Positions 61,333 to 64,000 of a stretch of DNA of 64,000 nucleotides are shown one piece after another; position 1 is the stretch's first letter, and each line of letters starts with the position of its first letter. The DNA comes from Narthecium ossifragum. Taxonomy: Eukaryota; Streptophyta; Magnoliopsida; Dioscoreales; Nartheciaceae. Below the pieces are notes generated by a model, which was not told the DNA's origin, did not search any database, and saw nothing but the letters and a program-made list of their open reading frames with translations. The stretch is from contig OY986975.1 of assembly GCA_963920575.1 (NCBI GenBank), positions 17,205,897-17,269,896 on the forward strand, given 5' to 3'. The translations under genes and the position numbers were made by a program.

Positions 61333-62639
61333 ATGGATCCAAAGCAACTGAATCTTGAAAATCTGAACTTTGATGTCGACGTTGGTAATGAGCCAGTATT
61401 GCCGGATATTGATTACATACCGGATTATAATGATGATTCCAACCAACCTTCAGTATCAAATACTGGCAATACTAGTGTTGCTACCGAGTGCGCTGGTGGA
61501 TCCAGTTCCAAAAGTGGCGAAATACCTCGAACCAATGGGGTTTGGGCAAATTTCGACATCAAAGATTTATTGAACACCGAAACCGGTATTAGGGGTCCAA
61601 GAGCGGTTTGCAAAATTTGCAAACATGATTTGTCATGCAAAGTGAGTTCTAGCACTGGGCACCTTCAAAGGCACGAAATATCTTGTAAGGCGAAGCAAGG
61701 AGCTATAGATGCCACGCAGTCTCAGCGACAATTTGCACAAAGCGGGGGTTACTTAGGTACGTTTACTTATTCTCAAGCTAATATGCGGGAGGGACATGCT
61801 TTATATATAGCTGGTAGGGAAGAGCCATTTACTTTTGTGGAGTCTCTGAAATTACAAAAGTTTATTAAAAAAATATTTACAACCAGCTTTTACTAAAGTT
61901 CCTAGGAATACTGCTAGAAATGATTGCATGAAATTATATTTGGCAACCAAACAGAAATTAATTACTGAATTTTATTTTCTTAGCGCTTTAGTTTCTTTTA
62001 CTTCCGATTTATGGAGCGGAATAAATAAATTTAGATATATTTGTGTTACTTCGCATTATATTGATTCTAACTGGAGCTTAAATAAAAATAAAATATTGCA
62101 TTTTGAGTTATGGATAGTCCTCATACGGGTCAAAATATTTTATTCGCAAATTATGTCTGTCTTTAGAGAATATAACATCTCAGATAGAGTATTTAGCATT
62201 ACCTTTGATAATGCATCTGTCAATAATGTTGCGATTGATTTGTTTAAAAGGAATTTAAGTCCTATGCTAATTGGTAGATTTTTCTATGGTAAATGTGCTT
62301 GTAATATTATTAATTTAATTGTTCATGATGGTTTGAAATATATTGAGGAATATGTTCAAAAAAATTAGAGACGTTATTGTTTATATTACTTCTTCTAACG
62401 CTAGAGTGCATGAATTTGCACGATATTGTCGGAGCCAAGGCCTTAAACCCAGAAGATTTAAACAAGATATAAGGACCCGGTGGAACTCCACTTATTTAAT
62501 GTTGGAGTCTCTAGTAGGTTACGGAGAAGCAATTAATTCCTATATATCGTTTGCACGTCCGGAACTTCAATTATCTGATTTGGAGTGGGACATGGTATTT
62601 CAATTTAATGATTTTAAGAGTATTTTATACTGCAACTAA
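61333..62639 (+). pseudogene. hAT (RICESLEEPER-like) transposase, broken
   Basis: ATG at 61333 (MDPKQLNLENLNFDV). An acidic leader is followed by a BED zinc finger at about residues 75-120 (VWANFDIKD, CKICKHDLSC, TGHLQRHEISC). Then EEPFTFVES, a frameshift near 61890, TSDLWSGINKFRYICVTSHY, SDRVFSITFDNASVNNVA, CACNIINLIVHDGLK, a second frame change near 62350, RTRWNSTYLMLESLVGY. It is cut at 62729 by the next LTR, so the C-terminal dimerisation domain is absent. Compared with the hAT at 37045, this one keeps the N-terminus and lacks the C-terminus. Confidence 0.88.
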
Positions 62640-62729
62640 TTTATTATCCGGTGTTTATTATCCCACCTCATGTCTTGCAATTAGTCAAATATATAGTATT
62701 GCTAATAATCTTGCCTCGTATAGATGTAA

Positions 62730-64000
62730 TGTCACGCCCCGACCCCGAAAACCCATCTGGGCCGGGACGTGAGGGACCTAAACCTATTCAATCATCTCTG
62801 GCGCATTTATATAATGATTTTCACATCTAATTTGAACAATTCTATCAGATGGGCAGCATAGTAATTTCTAATAAACTACTAACCATAACAGTTCCAGATT
62901 AACATCATAGTAAACATGATTACATAATTTATACAGATATCTGAATTATACAATTTACTCCTCGAATATAAATTCATAAACATCTAATCATCAAAGAGGG
63001 AGATTATACATTTAATACATATATCAAAAGTAATCTATAACAAAAGGAGCTGTTGAAGCTGCCAACACCTCAGGATCCTCGAGCACCTCCTGAAGTCACT
63101 GCGCCACCAAAGCTTGTCCAGCTGGTACTGCGGAAGAAGAGAGCTGACGCCTGCACATGCAAATGCAACCCGAATAGAAGTGAGCAATAAGCTCAGTAGG
63201 GTTTTGCTCTACGGTACACATAAGGAAAGTGAACTACAAAGTCCCGGGACTCCATCTCATCTTTAGGGGAAACTCACGTTATGTCCACCGCCTACCCCAA
63301 AGCATGCGCTATGTGACCTCCACTATCAACAGTCGTCCCTCTCTCTACAACAAAGCGCTCTAGAGCTGAAAAACCATGGCGTATGACACATGGTGGCACG
63401 CAACTTCCCCTACCACAGATACTAAGACTGAGATTGGAATCCTGAGTGACCTCTACACCTCAATCAGAATAATCATAGCCAGCTAGACGCCCTTCTCAAG
63501 AATACAAGATTCCAACTTAATACAATCACGCCCTAGACCTTAATACCCATCGTTGGTCCTAGAGCTAGATCCGAGCTACCCGAGAGCCTTGGATCGGCAA
63601 TCAACCGATCGCCGCCTAACCTGAAATGCCTCTAATGCATACAGTGCATGAACCTATACAAACATCTAATCTAGATGTCACTATATGTCACATCAACATA
63701 ATGAGGTTCAACAGGTTAAGCAGATAATAAATATAATAAAGAATACAATATGATTCTTTAACAACAATCGGCAACGCTGTTATATAATAGCCTTCAGTGC
63801 ACTCCGGCACCCGACAGGCTAAGGTTTCACAGTTATCCTGCATATAACTGATCTATAATTACAACGATAATTCTACCAACCAAGTTATCCAATTAGATCA
63901 AGCATCCAATCATTATATACTACTCCCCCGACACACGCTGACAAATAGTTGGGCTATACTAAAGCGGTAGGACACATCTTTGGCTCATTTATTCTACACA
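62730..64000 (-). repeat. Gypsy-type LTR, cut by the right edge
   Basis: Starts TGTCACGCCCCGACCCCG, directly interrupting the hAT gene. It contains GTGAGCAATAAGCTCAGTAGG (63178), and AAGCGGTAGG and CATTTATTCTACACA at the edge, in the same order as the palindrome's right arm. By comparison the LTR should continue another kilobase or more. The element body would lie right of the window. Expected target duplication: TGTAA (62725-62729). Confidence 0.75.

Overview
The window is nuclear DNA from a flowering plant. It has spliced plant genes with GT-AG introns, a plastid-targeted FKBP, a plastid-type pyruvate dehydrogenase E1-alpha and a LUC7 splicing factor. Between them lie nested LTR retrotransposons, hAT and Mutator-like elements and a LINE. 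I cannot name the species. No rRNA, tRNA, CRISPR or prokaryotic features were seen.

Layout. 1-9426: two nested Athila-like Ty3/Gypsy retrotransposons on the minus strand. The younger element A (1-3636, running off the left edge, gag intact as far as visible) sits in the env-like ORF of the older, internally deleted element B (3637-9426). Element B in turn interrupts a FAR1-type/MULE gene fragment (9427-9690). 10430-13246: a solo LTR with a perfect 5-bp target duplication, itself split by a Mutator-like element (11210-12525) carrying the 5' part of a carotenoid cleavage dioxygenase 4 gene. 13547-19212: FKBP16-3-like gene, plus strand, 7 exons. 19213-27537: intergenic DNA with TIR elements, a threefold 310-330-bp tandem repeat and decayed repeats. 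27538-36858: LUC7-like gene, minus strand, 12 coding exons. A defective hAT element (37045-39251, 8-bp target duplication) sits 186 bp upstream of its ATG. 39416-42323: a composite of a TIR element, a truncated LTR, CT-rich minisatellite and a gutted Copia element. 42371-47943: an LTR fragment, then a 3.65-kb near-palindrome of two inverted LTR copies. 48996-49313: a small unknown ORF. 50446-52170: a 5'-truncated L1-type LINE with a 14-bp target duplication. 53171-58619: plastid PDH E1-alpha gene, minus strand, 3 exons. 58991-64000: MITEs, a decayed hAT transposase gene, and a Gypsy-type LTR inserted into it and cut by the right edge.

Three host genes are well supported: I traced every exon and each reading frame closes. 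They act in different processes (plastid protein folding, U1 snRNP splice-site selection, plastid acetyl-CoA supply) and nothing suggests co-regulation. The main structural surprise is a paired GATCGATC motif, usually repeated at exactly 22 bp, in the probable U3 regions of several LTR copies that include two different LTR types. The other notable items are the long inverted LTR pair, the CCD4 gene capture, the unusually long inverted termini of one LTR family, and TE insertions within 300 bp of two host start codons.
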